Shown: positions 49,722 through 59,541, numbered from the stretch's first letter. The stretch is 64,000 nucleotides of DNA from Megasphaera sp. AM44-1BH (GCF_003467125.1 NZ_QSFA01000002.1:186001-250000); one strand, 5' to 3'. Translations and numbers: made by a program. Notes: generated by a model from the letters alone, not told the origin.

Positions 49722-51026
49722 ATGATGAATCAATGGCAGCGTATATACAAAGAAAAAAAGATGACGGCTGAATCCATGGCCAGGCAGTTCAAACAGGGCG
49801 ATGTCTGTGTCAGCACAGGGCAGGTGGCGGAACCGACAGGGATTCTCCAGGCACTGGCTGCATATGCACCTGAACTGGAATTGGAACATATCCGCCACTG
49901 TGTACTCCTTCCTCTCCGGCAGCAGGAGTACATGAAACCCGGTATGGAGAAGTATATTTACCATATTTCTCATTTTGTCAGTGCCTTCGACAGGAATATG
50001 ATCTGGGAAGGGCGGGGCGATTATATGCCGGCTCATTACAGCCAGGTGCCTCAGGTATGGACCAGTGTCCTGCCGGAACCGGATGTGTTTTATGCCACTG
50101 TGTCCCCTATGGATGAACATGGATATTTTAGTTTTGGAACGGCCGCTGATCTGAGCGAGGTACGGCATCATGCAGAAAAAGTGCTGGTCGAGGTAAATCC
50201 CACCATGCCCAGGACCTTTGGGTCATTTATTCATGTCTCGGAAGTAGATGGCATATTGGAAAATGATACACCCATTACCGTGGTCGATCCGCCACCGGTC
50301 AGCGATATGGACCTTGCCATCGGACAGATGATTGCCGAAGAGATTCCCAATGGTGCCACCTTGCAGCTGGGAATCGGCGGAATACCCAATGCGGTAGCAC
50401 AAAGTCTGCTTGATAAGCGGAATCTGGGCGTACACAGCGAAATGTTTTGTGACAGCATGGTGGACCTGACTCTGGCCGGAGTCATCACCAATAGCCGTAA
50501 ACGGATCCATCGCGGTACCTCTGTTGCGACCTTCACCTTTGCATCCCGCCGGACATACGATTTTATTGATAATAATCCGGGCGTCGCCTTCCTGCCCGTT
50601 TCTTATGTCAATGATCCCCGCGTCATTGCCATGAATGATCAGGTCATTTCCATCAATTCGTGCATTGAAATCGACCTGTTTGGCCAGGTCTGTTCGGAAA
50701 CGATGGGGACAAAGAACTATAGTGGGGTAGGCGGACAGGTCGATTTCATACGCGGGGCTGCTGCTTCTAAAGGCGGGAAATCGTTCCTCGCTTTTACGGC
50801 TACGGCCAAAAAAGGGACAGTATCCAAAATCAAACCGGTCCTGACAGAAGGGGCCTGTGTCAGCACGACGAGAAATGATGTCGATTATGTAGTCACTGAG
50901 TATGGCATGGCCCGACTGAAAGGCCTGACCTGCTCCCAGCGGGCCAGAGCGCTGATTGGCATTGCAGCTCCTGCTTTCCGGGAAGAATTAACAGAGGCTG
51001 CCAAAAAGATGCATATCATTGTGTGA
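49722..51026 (+). CDS. 4-hydroxybutyrate CoA-transferase (AbfT/Cat2-like)
   Basis: 434-residue class I CoA-transferase. It moves CoA from acetyl- or butyryl-CoA to 4-hydroxybutyrate. The catalytic glutamate is in LGVHSEMFCDSMVDL at residue 240, close to Glu238 of the Clostridium aminobutyricum AbfT. Other hallmarks are LQLGIGGIPNAVAQ, GQVCSETMG, FIRGAAASKGGKSF and VDYVVTEYGMARLKG. GAGAGGAGG precedes two ATG codons. It is followed by the 4-hydroxybutyryl-CoA dehydratase after 32 bases, and is preceded by a sigma-54 regulator and terminator, so the pair forms a dedicated operon. A butyrate-type substrate is possible, but the neighbour decides the call. Confidence 0.9.
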   Translation: MMNQWQRIYKEKKMTAESMARQFKQGDVCVSTGQVAEPTGILQALAAYAPELELEHIRHCVLLPLRQQEYMKPGMEKYIYHISHFVSAFDRNMIWEGRGDYMPAHYSQVPQVWTSVLPEPDVFYATVSPMDEHGYFSFGTAADLSEVRHHAEKVLVEVNPTMPRTFGSFIHVSEVDGILENDTPITVVDPPPVSDMDLAIGQMIAEEIPNGATLQLGIGGIPNAVAQSLLDKRNLGVHSEMFCDSMVDLTLAGVITNSRKRIHRGTSVATFTFASRRTYDFIDNNPGVAFLPVSYVNDPRVIAMNDQVISINSCIEIDLFGQVCSETMGTKNYSGVGGQVDFIRGAAASKGGKSFLAFTATAKKGTVSKIKPVLTEGACVSTTRNDVDYVVTEYGMARLKGLTCSQRARALIGIAAPAFREELTEAAKKMHIIV

Positions 51027-51058
51027 CATTGTGAATGGACAGGGAAGGAGGAATTGCT

Positions 51059-52606
51059 ATGTTAATGACGAAAGAACAATTTCAAGCCAGTATCCGTGCC
51101 CGCAAACCGATGAATGTCTATTTCCTGGGCAAAAAGATTGAAGACCTGACGACATTCCCGCCACTGGCGGCCAGTTTCAATGCTATTTCCACTATTTATG
51201 ACCTGCAGAGCCGTCCGGAATGGAAAGACCTGATTACTGTGCCATCCCATCTAAGCGGACAGCCGGTCAGTATTTACAATGCACCCCTGCGGTCCGCAGA
51301 AGATGCCAACCGAAAAACACGGGCTGCCCGGGCTCTTGCTGAAGTCGTCGGCTGCTGTACCCACCGCTGTACCGGTTCAGAAGCCTTTGCCGGGCTGGGA
51401 CCTGCCTGCTATGACATGGATCACGATCTGGGAACCCGGTATTTTGACCGTTTCATGAAATTTCTCGACTATGTACAGCGTAACGACCTGACCTGTACGG
51501 TTACGGTGACCGATGTCAAAGGACTGCGCACGCTGGCTCCCCATGAGCAGCCTGATCCAGATATGTACGTCCACGTCAATGAAGTACGGGATGACGGCAT
51601 TGTCATCAGCGGCTACAAATGCAATCAGACGGGCATTCTGTTCGCCCATGAAATCGTCATCGTCCCGACGACGAATATGCGGCCCGAAGATAAGGCATTT
51701 GCCCTGGCCTGTGCCGTGCCGGCTGATACGCCGGGCCTGACCTTTGTACTGGGCCGTACGCCACAGGATAAACGCTTCTTTGAAGTCGGAGGCGATATCG
51801 AAGGAATCGATCTTGGCAAAAAATATGCTGACCATCAGGCTCTGGTATACTTTGACCATGTATTTGTACCTAATGACCGCGTCTTTATGTGTGGCGAGAC
51901 GAAATATGTCGGTCGCCTGCTGAGTTATTTTACCGCTGTACACCGGCTGACAGCTGGTGGATGCAAGGCCGGCGGCTGTTCGGCCTTGTGCGGGGCGGCC
52001 AGCCTCATTGCTGATATGATCGGCGTACAGAAAGCCGGACATATCCGCACGAAACTGACCCAGATGGCCATGACGGCCGAAACGGTATATGGTCTGTCAC
52101 TGGCATCGGGTGTTGAAGGGTTCCAGCATCCCAGCGGCTTCTGGATTCCCAATCCGCTCATGTCCCATACCTGCAAGTATACGTGTACGCAGATGCCATT
52201 TGAAGCAGTGCGGCTGGCACGGGATATTCTGGCTGGCTTTGGGGAAACGGCACCGTCTGAACTGGATATGCGCAGCAAAGAAGTAGGGGAACTCTGTCAG
52301 AAAGCGTTTAATCCGGGCAATCCGGCTTATACGGCAATGGATCGTCTCCGGGCCGGCCGGTTTATCGAACATATGGCCCGCGGCTCCAACTGGACGGCTA
52401 TGGCGCTTCATGGCGGAGGAAATCAGGAAGCGTCTACGGTCATGGCAAGGTCGTTTACGGACTGGGATTATCTGAAAAATCTCGTCCGGGCGGCGACGGG
52501 CATGGAAAAAGACCCGGCCAGAGTGGACGAAATCATCGGCACTATCGGCAGACGTCAGGGACGCATCTGTACCAACCGTGATCTGCCGCAGTCTGGTAAC
52601 GAATAG
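51059..52606 (+). CDS. abfD: 4-hydroxybutyryl-CoA dehydratase / vinylacetyl-CoA delta-isomerase
   Basis: 515 residues. This radical flavoenzyme dehydrates 4-hydroxybutyryl-CoA to crotonyl-CoA using FAD and an unusual [4Fe-4S] cluster. The four cluster ligands known from C. aminobutyricum (Cys99, Cys103, His292, Cys299) align with Cys100 and Cys104 in CCTHRCTGSEAF, and with His295 and Cys302 in AVHRLTAGGCKAGG; both spacings are exact. The rest is the 4-hydroxyphenylacetate 3-hydroxylase-like fold (VPADTPGLTFVLGR, VFVPNDRVFM). The ATG at 51059 follows GGAGG by seven bases. With the CoA-transferase it channels 4-hydroxybutyrate into butyrate formation. The enzyme is oxygen-sensitive, consistent with an anaerobe. 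Confidence 0.94.
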   Translation: MLMTKEQFQASIRARKPMNVYFLGKKIEDLTTFPPLAASFNAISTIYDLQSRPEWKDLITVPSHLSGQPVSIYNAPLRSAEDANRKTRAARALAEVVGCCTHRCTGSEAFAGLGPACYDMDHDLGTRYFDRFMKFLDYVQRNDLTCTVTVTDVKGLRTLAPHEQPDPDMYVHVNEVRDDGIVISGYKCNQTGILFAHEIVIVPTTNMRPEDKAFALACAVPADTPGLTFVLGRTPQDKRFFEVGGDIEGIDLGKKYADHQALVYFDHVFVPNDRVFMCGETKYVGRLLSYFTAVHRLTAGGCKAGGCSALCGAASLIADMIGVQKAGHIRTKLTQMAMTAETVYGLSLASGVEGFQHPSGFWIPNPLMSHTCKYTCTQMPFEAVRLARDILAGFGETAPSELDMRSKEVGELCQKAFNPGNPAYTAMDRLRAGRFIEHMARGSNWTAMALHGGGNQEASTVMARSFTDWDYLKNLVRAATGMEKDPARVDEIIGTIGRRQGRICTNRDLPQSGNE

Positions 52607-52619
52607 CAGAAAGCGCGGG

Positions 52620-52672
52620 GAAGCTGCACCAAAAGGGCTCACTATAGTTCCTTTTGGTGCAGCTTCTTTTTG
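52620..52672 (+). terminator. Intrinsic terminator after the dehydratase
   Basis: 17-bp stem GAAGCTGCACCAAAAGG (52620-52636) / CCTTTTGGTGCAGCTTC (52650-52666), then TTTTT. Confidence 0.92.
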
Positions 52673-52693
52673 ATAGAATGGACAAGGGGTGTC

Positions 52694-52722
52694 TTTAAAA
52701 AAAAATCGTTCTATGCTATAAT
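52694..52722 (+). promoter_or_regulatory. Promoter of mfd
   Basis: TTTAAA (52694-52699), 17-bp spacer, TATAAT (52717-52722). It gives a leader of about 75 bases that contains a hairpin (52753-52786). Confidence 0.6.
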
Positions 52723-52752
52723 GAAACGTCACTTGAACATTGCTTAATAAAA

Positions 52753-52786
52753 GGGCTTTAGGGATTTCTTTCTAAAGCCCCGTTTT
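52753..52786 (+). promoter_or_regulatory. Terminator-like hairpin in the mfd leader
   Basis: Stem GGGCTTTA (52753-52760) / TAAAGCCC (52773-52780) followed by CGTTTT, between the mfd promoter and its SD. It may be an attenuator or only a leader stem. Confidence 0.4.
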
Positions 52787-52803
52787 CTATGAGGTCGTGT
52801 AAC

Positions 52804-55800
52804 ATGAATACTTTTTTTCAACGCATGAACGATGATGCCAATATTCAATCCAGCGCTGATTTGTTTATACAGTCCGGATGTCACAGCATATACGGCGTCG
52901 GCGGCTCGGTCAAAACGTCTTTTGCCTCCCGTGCTATTATGGCGGCAGGAAAGCCGGCCCTGATCATTGTGCCGTCGAAAGAACAGGAAACGGCGTGGCA
53001 AACGGATCTGCAGTTCTTTGCTCCGGAACTTCCCGTCTATACATTCCCCCTGGGTGACAGGGCGGTATTTTCGACGACGGCCAAAAGTATGGAACGGACG
53101 GCCCGGCAGATGGAAGTACTGGCGGCACTTTGCAGTCATGCCTTTTGTGCTGTCGTTGCGACTATTGAAGAATCGGCCCAGCCTGTAACAGCACCGGAAC
53201 ATGTCAATGCTGCAGCCTTTGATCTTTCAGCAGGACAGGATTACGAACGGGACACACTGCTCCGGCGGCTGTCAGAAGATGGGTATGAACGGGTGGATCT
53301 TGTTGAACGGCGGGGCCATTTTTCTGTGCGCGGCGACATTATCGATGTTTTTGCTGTCAACTACGAACAACCGCTGCGCCTGGAATTTTTCGGTGATACG
53401 CTGGAAAGCCTTCGTTTTTTTGATGCGGCAAGCCAGAAATCTCTCGACAAGACGGAGACCGTGCGCATCCTGCCCTTTGCCCTGGACCAGTCCGGAGACA
53501 AAGAACATACGGTCCTGGATTACATGACTGACGGAATTATTATCTGGGATGAACCAAACCGCAGCCGGGAAAATCTGAAAAAATTCCTGAAAGAAAGCGC
53601 CGATTACAAAGACTGGCTCTGTTCGTGGCGGTCCCTGGCCAGTGCACAGCGTCCGGGTACACAGATTGTCCTGTCCCTTCTGGCCCAGTCCGTGCCGGAT
53701 ATGATGATGGATACATCATCGAGTTTCTCTGCCAAGGCTATGGCCAGTTTCCAGAAGCAGTTCGATCTGCTCCACGATGAACTTTTGCACTGGCTGGAAA
53801 GCGGCGATGCCGTACTGTTCGTCATGGGCAGCCGGCAGCGGATTGCGACACTGAAGAGCTGGTTTGCCCAGCATGGATTTTCTGTTATGCCATACAATGA
53901 TACGGTGCCCCTTGAAAGTAAGCAGATTTATCTGGCAGAAGGAGAAATCCGTAATGGTTTCGAACTGCCTTATGCGAAACTGGTCGTCATATCCGAACGG
54001 GATATTTACGGCATGCAGAAGCACCGCCTGCGCCACCACGTGCAGAAAGGGCAGGAAATCAATGTATTTACGGACCTCAAAGCCGGGGACTACGTCGTCC
54101 ATGAAGTCCACGGCATCGGCCGCTATGCCGGCATAAAAACGATAGAAATTGATGGCGTCCATAAAGATTATCTGGAAATCCATTATGCCGGGAAGGATAT
54201 TTTGTATGTCCCGACAGACCAGCTCAACCTGCTGCAGCGTTATATCGGCAACGAAGGCGATACGCCGAAATTGCATAAGATGGGTGGCAGTGACTGGCAG
54301 AAAACCCGGGCCAAGGCACAGAAATCCATTACGGACCTGGCGGAAAAACTGGTGGCAGTCTATGCCAAGCGGGAAATCGTATCCGGTTTTGCGTTTCCGC
54401 CTGATACACCGTTCCAGAAGGAATTTGAAGACGCCTTTCCCTATGAAGAAACGGAAGATCAGCTGAAAGCTGTAGCGGAAATCAAAAAGAGCATGGAAAA
54501 GCCTTTTCCTATGGACTGTCTCGTCTGTGGCGATGTTGGTTTCGGCAAGACGGAAGTGGCTATGCGCGCTATATTCAAGGCTGTTATGGGAGGCAAACAA
54601 GTTGCCGTCCTCGTACCGACGACGGTCCTGGCCCAGCAGCATTTTCAGACTTTTACTGAACGGTTCCGCAATTTTGGCGTCAACTGCGATGTCCTCAACC
54701 GTTTCCGGTCACAGAAAGAGAAAAAGGATATCCTGCGCCGGACTCTCACGGGAGATATCGATGTCCTCATCGGGACCCACAGCCTGCTTAATAAACGGGT
54801 GAAGTTCAAAGATCTGGGACTACTCGTCGTCGATGAAGAGCAGCGCTTTGGCGTGGCCCAGAAAGAAAAGTGGAAGGCCTGGGCTGCCCACATCGACGTG
54901 CTGACCCTGAGCGCGACGCCGATTCCCCGGACGCTCCATATGTCCCTGGTCAATCTGCGCCAGATGTGCGTCATCGAAACACCGCCAACGGACCGTTTCC
55001 CTGTCCAGACCTATGTCACCGAATATGATGCCCGTATTGTCCGCGATGCTGTCATGCGGGAAAAACACCGGGGCGGACAGGTGTTCTTTGTCTATAATAT
55101 GGTCGATTCCATTGAAAAGATGAAAGACCAGCTCCAGGCCCTGCTGCCGGATTTGTCTATCGGGATTGCCCACGGGCAGATGGCAGGCGCTCTCCTGGAA
55201 CAAGTCATGTTTGACTTTTACGAAGGACGCTATGATATCCTCTTGTGTTCCAGCCTCGTCGAAAACGGTCTCGATGTGGCCAATGCCAATACGATTATCA
55301 TCTACGATGCCGACCATTTTGGGCTGTCCCAGTTATATCAGATGCGGGGACGCGTTGGCCGAAGCCACCGTATGGCTTATGCCTATTTCCTGTACCGCCG
55401 GGACAAAGTCCTGTCAGAAGTGGCAGAAAAACGTCTTCAGGCCATCAAAGAATTTACCGAACTGGGATCAGGATTTAAAATCGCCATGCGCGATCTGGAA
55501 ATCCGCGGTGCCGGCAATCTCCTGGGACGGGAACAGCATGGCAATATTGCCAGCGTCGGCTTTGCCATGTACTGCAGTATGCTGGAAAAAGCCATCGCCA
55601 AGGCCCAGAAAGGGCAGAGCGATGAACTGCCACCGCCGGAAACGGTCATGGAAACCCATATTGATGCCTTCATCGACGATGCCTATATCAGTAACGGCGG
55701 CCAGAAGATAGAAATGTATCAGCGACTGGCGACTATTACCGATGAAAAAGAACTGGATGACCTGGAAAAAGAACTGCTGGACCGTTATGGCCGGCCTACC

Positions 55801-56091
55801 CATCCCGTGGAAACGCTGCTCCATGCGACGCGGATCCGCCTTACGGGACGTACTCTGGGCCTTACGCTCATTGCCCAGAAACGGGATACGCTGGAACTGA
55901 AGTGGCGGAGCCTGCAGGATATGCCGTCGCTGGCCGGGCTGCCGACGACGCTGCGGCGCCGTTTCCGCACCGTGCCGGGTATACCGCTTATGCTGCGCGT
56001 GAGCCTTGCCGGGGCAGGAGATATACTGACTTTCCTGGATCAGATTTTTGCGTCTATCAGCACAGTGAGAAAGGGGAATTCCCTTGGCTAA
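52804..56091 (+). CDS. mfd: Transcription-repair coupling factor Mfd
   Basis: 1,095-residue SF2 translocase that frees RNA polymerase stalled at DNA damage and recruits UvrA. The N-terminal UvrB-like region includes YGVGGSVKTSFASRA in place of an active Walker A. The RNA-polymerase-interacting domain follows (YVVHEVHGIGRYAGI). The motor domains carry CGDVGFGKTEVAMRA, DEEQRFGVAQKE, LSATPIPRTLHM and QMRGRVGRS. A C-terminal TRCF domain ends the protein. The ATG at 52804 is chosen for its distance from GAGGT. The stop overlaps the flippase start by eight bases. Confidence 0.97.
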   Translation: MNTFFQRMNDDANIQSSADLFIQSGCHSIYGVGGSVKTSFASRAIMAAGKPALIIVPSKEQETAWQTDLQFFAPELPVYTFPLGDRAVFSTTAKSMERTARQMEVLAALCSHAFCAVVATIEESAQPVTAPEHVNAAAFDLSAGQDYERDTLLRRLSEDGYERVDLVERRGHFSVRGDIIDVFAVNYEQPLRLEFFGDTLESLRFFDAASQKSLDKTETVRILPFALDQSGDKEHTVLDYMTDGIIIWDEPNRSRENLKKFLKESADYKDWLCSWRSLASAQRPGTQIVLSLLAQSVPDMMMDTSSSFSAKAMASFQKQFDLLHDELLHWLESGDAVLFVMGSRQRIATLKSWFAQHGFSVMPYNDTVPLESKQIYLAEGEIRNGFELPYAKLVVISERDIYGMQKHRLRHHVQKGQEINVFTDLKAGDYVVHEVHGIGRYAGIKTIEIDGVHKDYLEIHYAGKDILYVPTDQLNLLQRYIGNEGDTPKLHKMGGSDWQKTRAKAQKSITDLAEKLVAVYAKREIVSGFAFPPDTPFQKEFEDAFPYEETEDQLKAVAEIKKSMEKPFPMDCLVCGDVGFGKTEVAMRAIFKAVMGGKQVAVLVPTTVLAQQHFQTFTERFRNFGVNCDVLNRFRSQKEKKDILRRTLTGDIDVLIGTHSLLNKRVKFKDLGLLVVDEEQRFGVAQKEKWKAWAAHIDVLTLSATPIPRTLHMSLVNLRQMCVIETPPTDRFPVQTYVTEYDARIVRDAVMREKHRGGQVFFVYNMVDSIEKMKDQLQALLPDLSIGIAHGQMAGALLEQVMFDFYEGRYDILLCSSLVENGLDVANANTIIIYDADHFGLSQLYQMRGRVGRSHRMAYAYFLYRRDKVLSEVAEKRLQAIKEFTELGSGFKIAMRDLEIRGAGNLLGREQHGNIASVGFAMYCSMLEKAIAKAQKGQSDELPPPETVMETHIDAFIDDAYISNGGQKIEMYQRLATITDEKELDDLEKELLDRYGRPTHPVETLLHATRIRLTGRTLGLTLIAQKRDTLELKWRSLQDMPSLAGLPTTLRRRFRTVPGIPLMLRVSLAGAGDILTFLDQIFASISTVRKGNSLG

Positions 56092-57667
56092 TGTTTCTTT
56101 CCTGCGTGGCGCCATGGTGCTTACCGTTGCAGGAATCGTCGTCAAAATCCTGGGAGGCGTGAACCGCATCCTTCTGTCCCGCCTCCTGGGCGGCGAGGGA
56201 ATCGGCCTGTATCAGATGGCCTATCCCATGTATATTCTGCTGCTTAGTATTGTCGGTGCCGGCATCCCCATTGCCGTCTCCATCATGGTGGCCGAGCAGG
56301 CCGCCCGCGGCAATTATAGTGGTACGCGGCGGATTTTCCACGTTACACTGGCTTTTATGGCCGTCATCGCTCTTTTGTGCGGCCTTGGCATGGTACTGGG
56401 AGCCCGGGCACTTATTGCTACGGGACTTGTCAGTGATGAGCGGGCCTACTGGCCGCTGGTCGTACTGGCGCCGGCTCTGTCCCTGTCGGTCCTGACCTGC
56501 TGCTTTAGAGGCTATTTCCAGGGCCTGCAGCTCATGACGCCGACGGCCTTGTCTCAGATGGTGGACCAGTTCATCCGGGTATGCGTCATGCTTACCCTGG
56601 CCTGGATCCTGCTGCCGTACGGACTGGTGCCGGCTGCATCCGGTGCTGCTTTCGGCGCCGTCCCCGGCGCTGCAGCAGGGTTATGTGTCATTGCTGTGCT
56701 GTACATCCGGCACGAAAAAAAGGAACGGCTGGCCGATGAAGGGACATTTGTCCCGTTACGGGCCCTGTCCGTCATTAAACGCCTGATTGTCCTGGCCGTT
56801 CCGGTGGCGGCGGCCAATATGCTTCTTCCGGCCGTTGCCAGTATTGATTTATTCATCGTGCCGCGCCGCCTGATTGCTGCTGGATATACGGGCCATGAAG
56901 CAACAGCTCTGTTCGGCTATCTGTCCGGCATGGCCAATGGACTGGTGCAGCTGCCGGCCATCCTTACCATGGCGCTGGCAACGAGCCTCGTTCCGGCTGT
57001 CTCGGCAGCTTGTGCCAGTGGCAGAGGAGACCTGGTGCTGGCACGGACCCACACAGCCATGCGTATTGCCTGTGTGATTACCATACCAGCTTCACTGGGA
57101 CTGGCCGTTCTGGCAGTACCCATTTCCCGGTTGCTCTATGCGACGCCGGCTGCCGGACCATCTATCTGTGTTCTCGGTCTTTCCGTATTCCTCATCGGCC
57201 TGCAGCAGGTTACAGGCGGCCTCCTGCAGGGGCTGGGCCATACGGCGATTCCACTGTATAATATGGCCGCTGCGGCCGTCGTCAAAATCACCCTGAGCTG
57301 GTATCTGACGGCCCTGCCCTGGCTGGCTGAAGTAGGAGCTGCATGGGCGACTAATGCTGATCTTGCCATTGCTGCTGCCCTTAACCTGTATTTTGCCCGG
57401 CGGTACTGCCAGTATACTGTACAATGGCTGTATATCGGGAAACTGTTCCTGGCAGCAGCCGCTATGGCCGGTACGGCCTGGTTTGTCCATAAAGGATTAT
57501 CGGCGGTTACACCGGATGCACTGGCCACTGTCGCCGCCATGGGGGTTGCGGCCCTGATTTACCTGATCTGCCTTTTTGCCTTCCGTGCCGTCGATGCTGA
57601 TGATGTGGCCAAAGTCCCTGTCGTCGGACATCGTATGTACCAGTGGGTAAAAAGGCTGGAGAAATGA
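56084..57667 (+). CDS. MOP-family lipid flippase (SpoVB/MurJ-like)
   Basis: 527 residues with about 14 transmembrane helices. The N-terminal FLRGAMVLTVAGIVVKILGGVNRILLSRLLGGEGIGLYQMAYP (in parts here) is the SpoVB-type polysaccharide biosynthesis signature, and VVRP-like loops and RGYFQGLQ follow. Such proteins flip lipid-linked precursors (lipid II or other polyprenyl-linked sugars) to the outer face. In spore-formers spoVB follows mfd in the same order (mfd, spoVB, mazG), so the gene is probably inherited vertically. The TTG start is eight bases inside mfd after AAGGGGAA. Whether it is the essential lipid II flippase here is not certain. Confidence 0.9.
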   Translation: MANVSFLRGAMVLTVAGIVVKILGGVNRILLSRLLGGEGIGLYQMAYPMYILLLSIVGAGIPIAVSIMVAEQAARGNYSGTRRIFHVTLAFMAVIALLCGLGMVLGARALIATGLVSDERAYWPLVVLAPALSLSVLTCCFRGYFQGLQLMTPTALSQMVDQFIRVCVMLTLAWILLPYGLVPAASGAAFGAVPGAAAGLCVIAVLYIRHEKKERLADEGTFVPLRALSVIKRLIVLAVPVAAANMLLPAVASIDLFIVPRRLIAAGYTGHEATALFGYLSGMANGLVQLPAILTMALATSLVPAVSAACASGRGDLVLARTHTAMRIACVITIPASLGLAVLAVPISRLLYATPAAGPSICVLGLSVFLIGLQQVTGGLLQGLGHTAIPLYNMAAAAVVKITLSWYLTALPWLAEVGAAWATNADLAIAAALNLYFARRYCQYTVQWLYIGKLFLAAAAMAGTAWFVHKGLSAVTPDALATVAAMGVAALIYLICLFAFRAVDADDVAKVPVVGHRMYQWVKRLEK

Positions 57668-57689
57668 TATTGTAGAAAAGAGGCTGATT

Positions 57690-59255
57690 ATGGGAACGAT
57701 ACATATTGTCGGACTGGGGCCGGGAGATGCCGGCCTGATTACACTGACGGCTTTCCGGCTCATGAAGGAAGCCCGGTGCCTGCTGCTGCGCACGGCGGTG
57801 CACCCATCTGTTTCTATGCTTGATGAAGCGCATATTGCCTACGAAGCCCTGGACCGTTTCTATGAACAGGGAACTTCTTTTGAAAACGTATACCAGGGCA
57901 TTACCGGTTATGTGCTGGACCAGGCAGCCGGCGGAGATGTCGTCTATGCTGTACCGGGCAGTCCGGTCGTAGCCGAACGGACCGTACTCATGCTGGAAAA
58001 ACAGGGGGCAGAACGCCATATCCCGGTCGTAGTCCATCCGGGCATGAGCTTTCTTGAAGTCATGTATACCCGCCTGCGTTTTGATCCCGTAAATGGCGTA
58101 ACCATCATCGACAGTTCCGATGCCGGTCAGGTACCGCGTGATATCTCTACGCCTCTCATCGTGACCCAGGTGTACGACCGCCATGTCGCATCGGATCTGA
58201 AACTCTCCCTGATGGATATCTACGGCGACGAATACGAAGCGCAGCTGGTATATCATGTCAGCCTGCCCGATGAATCCATACAGCCCATAAAACTTTATGA
58301 ACTGGACCGCTGTGACCATATCGATCACCTGACCAGTCTCTTCCTGCCTGTACCACCGTTACAATCCCGTACCGGGGCTATGACGACAGAAGGGGAAGAA
58401 CTGCCGGATGCAGAGATGCCTTTTGATATAGATCCTCTGGTACAGGTCATGGCCCGGCTGCGCGGTGAACACGGCTGTCCCTGGGATAAACGGCAGACCC
58501 ATAAGACGCTGCGCCGGTTTCTCATCGAAGAAGTCTATGAAATGCTCGATGCTATCGACCAGAATGACATAGATGGCATTCGGGAAGAATTGGGCGACAT
58601 CCTGTATCAGGTCGTCATCCATGCCCGCATTGCCGAAGAAGAGGGCCTTTTCTCGGCACAGGATATTGTAAACGACGTTACGAAAAAGATGATTCACCGT
58701 CATCCCCATGTTTTTACGGATAAACCCCTTGAAAACAGGCATATGAGTATGGTAAACTGGGATAGATTGAAACAGAGCGAGCGACGCCAGCAGCACGAGC
58801 ATCTTCTCGATGGCGTTGTGAAGGGCCTTCCTTCGCTTCTTTCAGCCTATAAGCTTCAGGAAAAATCTGCAAAAAAGGGATTTGAATGGGATACGGCTGA
58901 ACAAGTTGTAGCCAAAGTCCATGAAGAGTGGCAGGAATTCCTGGATGCGGTGGCTGAAGGTGACAGGGACCACATGGAGGAAGAAGCCGGGGATGTCCTG
59001 TTCGTTCTGGCCAATTTATGCCGGCGCTATGATATAGAACCGGAGTGTGCGTTACATCGGGCTAACAACAAGTTCCGCAGCAGATTTTCCTATGTGGAGG
59101 ATTGTGTCCGTGCTTCAGGCAGGGACTGGTCTGATTTTTCTCTGGATGAGCTGGATGCATTCTGGCAGAAGGCGAAAGAGGAAGAACGGAAAGATGCAGG
59201 GACAAAGTTAGACGGAAATGATAGATGTAACAAATCAAAGGAGGATTTACAATGA
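57690..59255 (+). CDS. Tetrapyrrole-methylase-like/MazG fusion protein (YabN-like)
   Basis: 521 residues. An N-terminal tetrapyrrole (corrin/porphyrin) methylase domain begins IHIVGLGPGDAGLITLTA and continues to about residue 215. A MazG nucleoside triphosphate pyrophosphohydrolase domain follows: LRGEHGCPWDKRQTHKTLRRFLIEEVYE and EELGDILYQVVIHARIAEE, then a second, shorter helical repeat (EEWQEFLDAV, EEEAGDVLFVLANL). MazG cleaves NTPs to NMP and PPi and may clean up damaged nucleotides; the methylase part has no known substrate in this fusion. The same fusion exists in Bacillus YabN. The stop overlaps the HU start by four bases. Confidence 0.92.
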   Translation: MGTIHIVGLGPGDAGLITLTAFRLMKEARCLLLRTAVHPSVSMLDEAHIAYEALDRFYEQGTSFENVYQGITGYVLDQAAGGDVVYAVPGSPVVAERTVLMLEKQGAERHIPVVVHPGMSFLEVMYTRLRFDPVNGVTIIDSSDAGQVPRDISTPLIVTQVYDRHVASDLKLSLMDIYGDEYEAQLVYHVSLPDESIQPIKLYELDRCDHIDHLTSLFLPVPPLQSRTGAMTTEGEELPDAEMPFDIDPLVQVMARLRGEHGCPWDKRQTHKTLRRFLIEEVYEMLDAIDQNDIDGIREELGDILYQVVIHARIAEEEGLFSAQDIVNDVTKKMIHRHPHVFTDKPLENRHMSMVNWDRLKQSERRQQHEHLLDGVVKGLPSLLSAYKLQEKSAKKGFEWDTAEQVVAKVHEEWQEFLDAVAEGDRDHMEEEAGDVLFVLANLCRRYDIEPECALHRANNKFRSRFSYVEDCVRASGRDWSDFSLDELDAFWQKAKEEERKDAGTKLDGNDRCNKSKEDLQ

Positions 59256-59530
59256 ATAAAACCGAATTAGTCAACAGTGTAGCAGAAAAAGCTGATATCA
59301 CGAAAAAAGACGCTGAAAAAGCAGTAAAAGCCGTATTTGAAGCTATCAGTGAAAGCCTTCAGAAAGACGACAAAGTTCAGATTATCGGCTTCGGTACCTT
59401 TGAAGTACGCCACCGTAAGGAACGGGAAGGCCGCAATCCGCAGACGAAAGAAACCATCAAGATTGCCGCTTCCAATACACCGGCATTCAAAGCGGGCAAA
59501 CAGCTTAAAGATTTGGTTAACAATAAATAA
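59252..59530 (+). CDS. HU-family DNA-binding protein
   Basis: 92-residue histone-like protein that bends and compacts DNA as a dimer. MNKTELVNSVAEKADITKKDAEKA starts the family, GFGTFEVRHRKEREGRNPQT is the DNA-binding arm with the intercalating proline region, and FKAGKQLKDLVN ends it. AAAGGAGG precedes the ATG, and the start overlaps the mazG fusion stop by four bases. The mazG-hup order is common in Firmicutes. A terminator follows. Confidence 0.95.
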   Translation: MNKTELVNSVAEKADITKKDAEKAVKAVFEAISESLQKDDKVQIIGFGTFEVRHRKEREGRNPQTKETIKIAASNTPAFKAGKQLKDLVNNK

Positions 59531-59541
59531 GTCCGTGAGGG

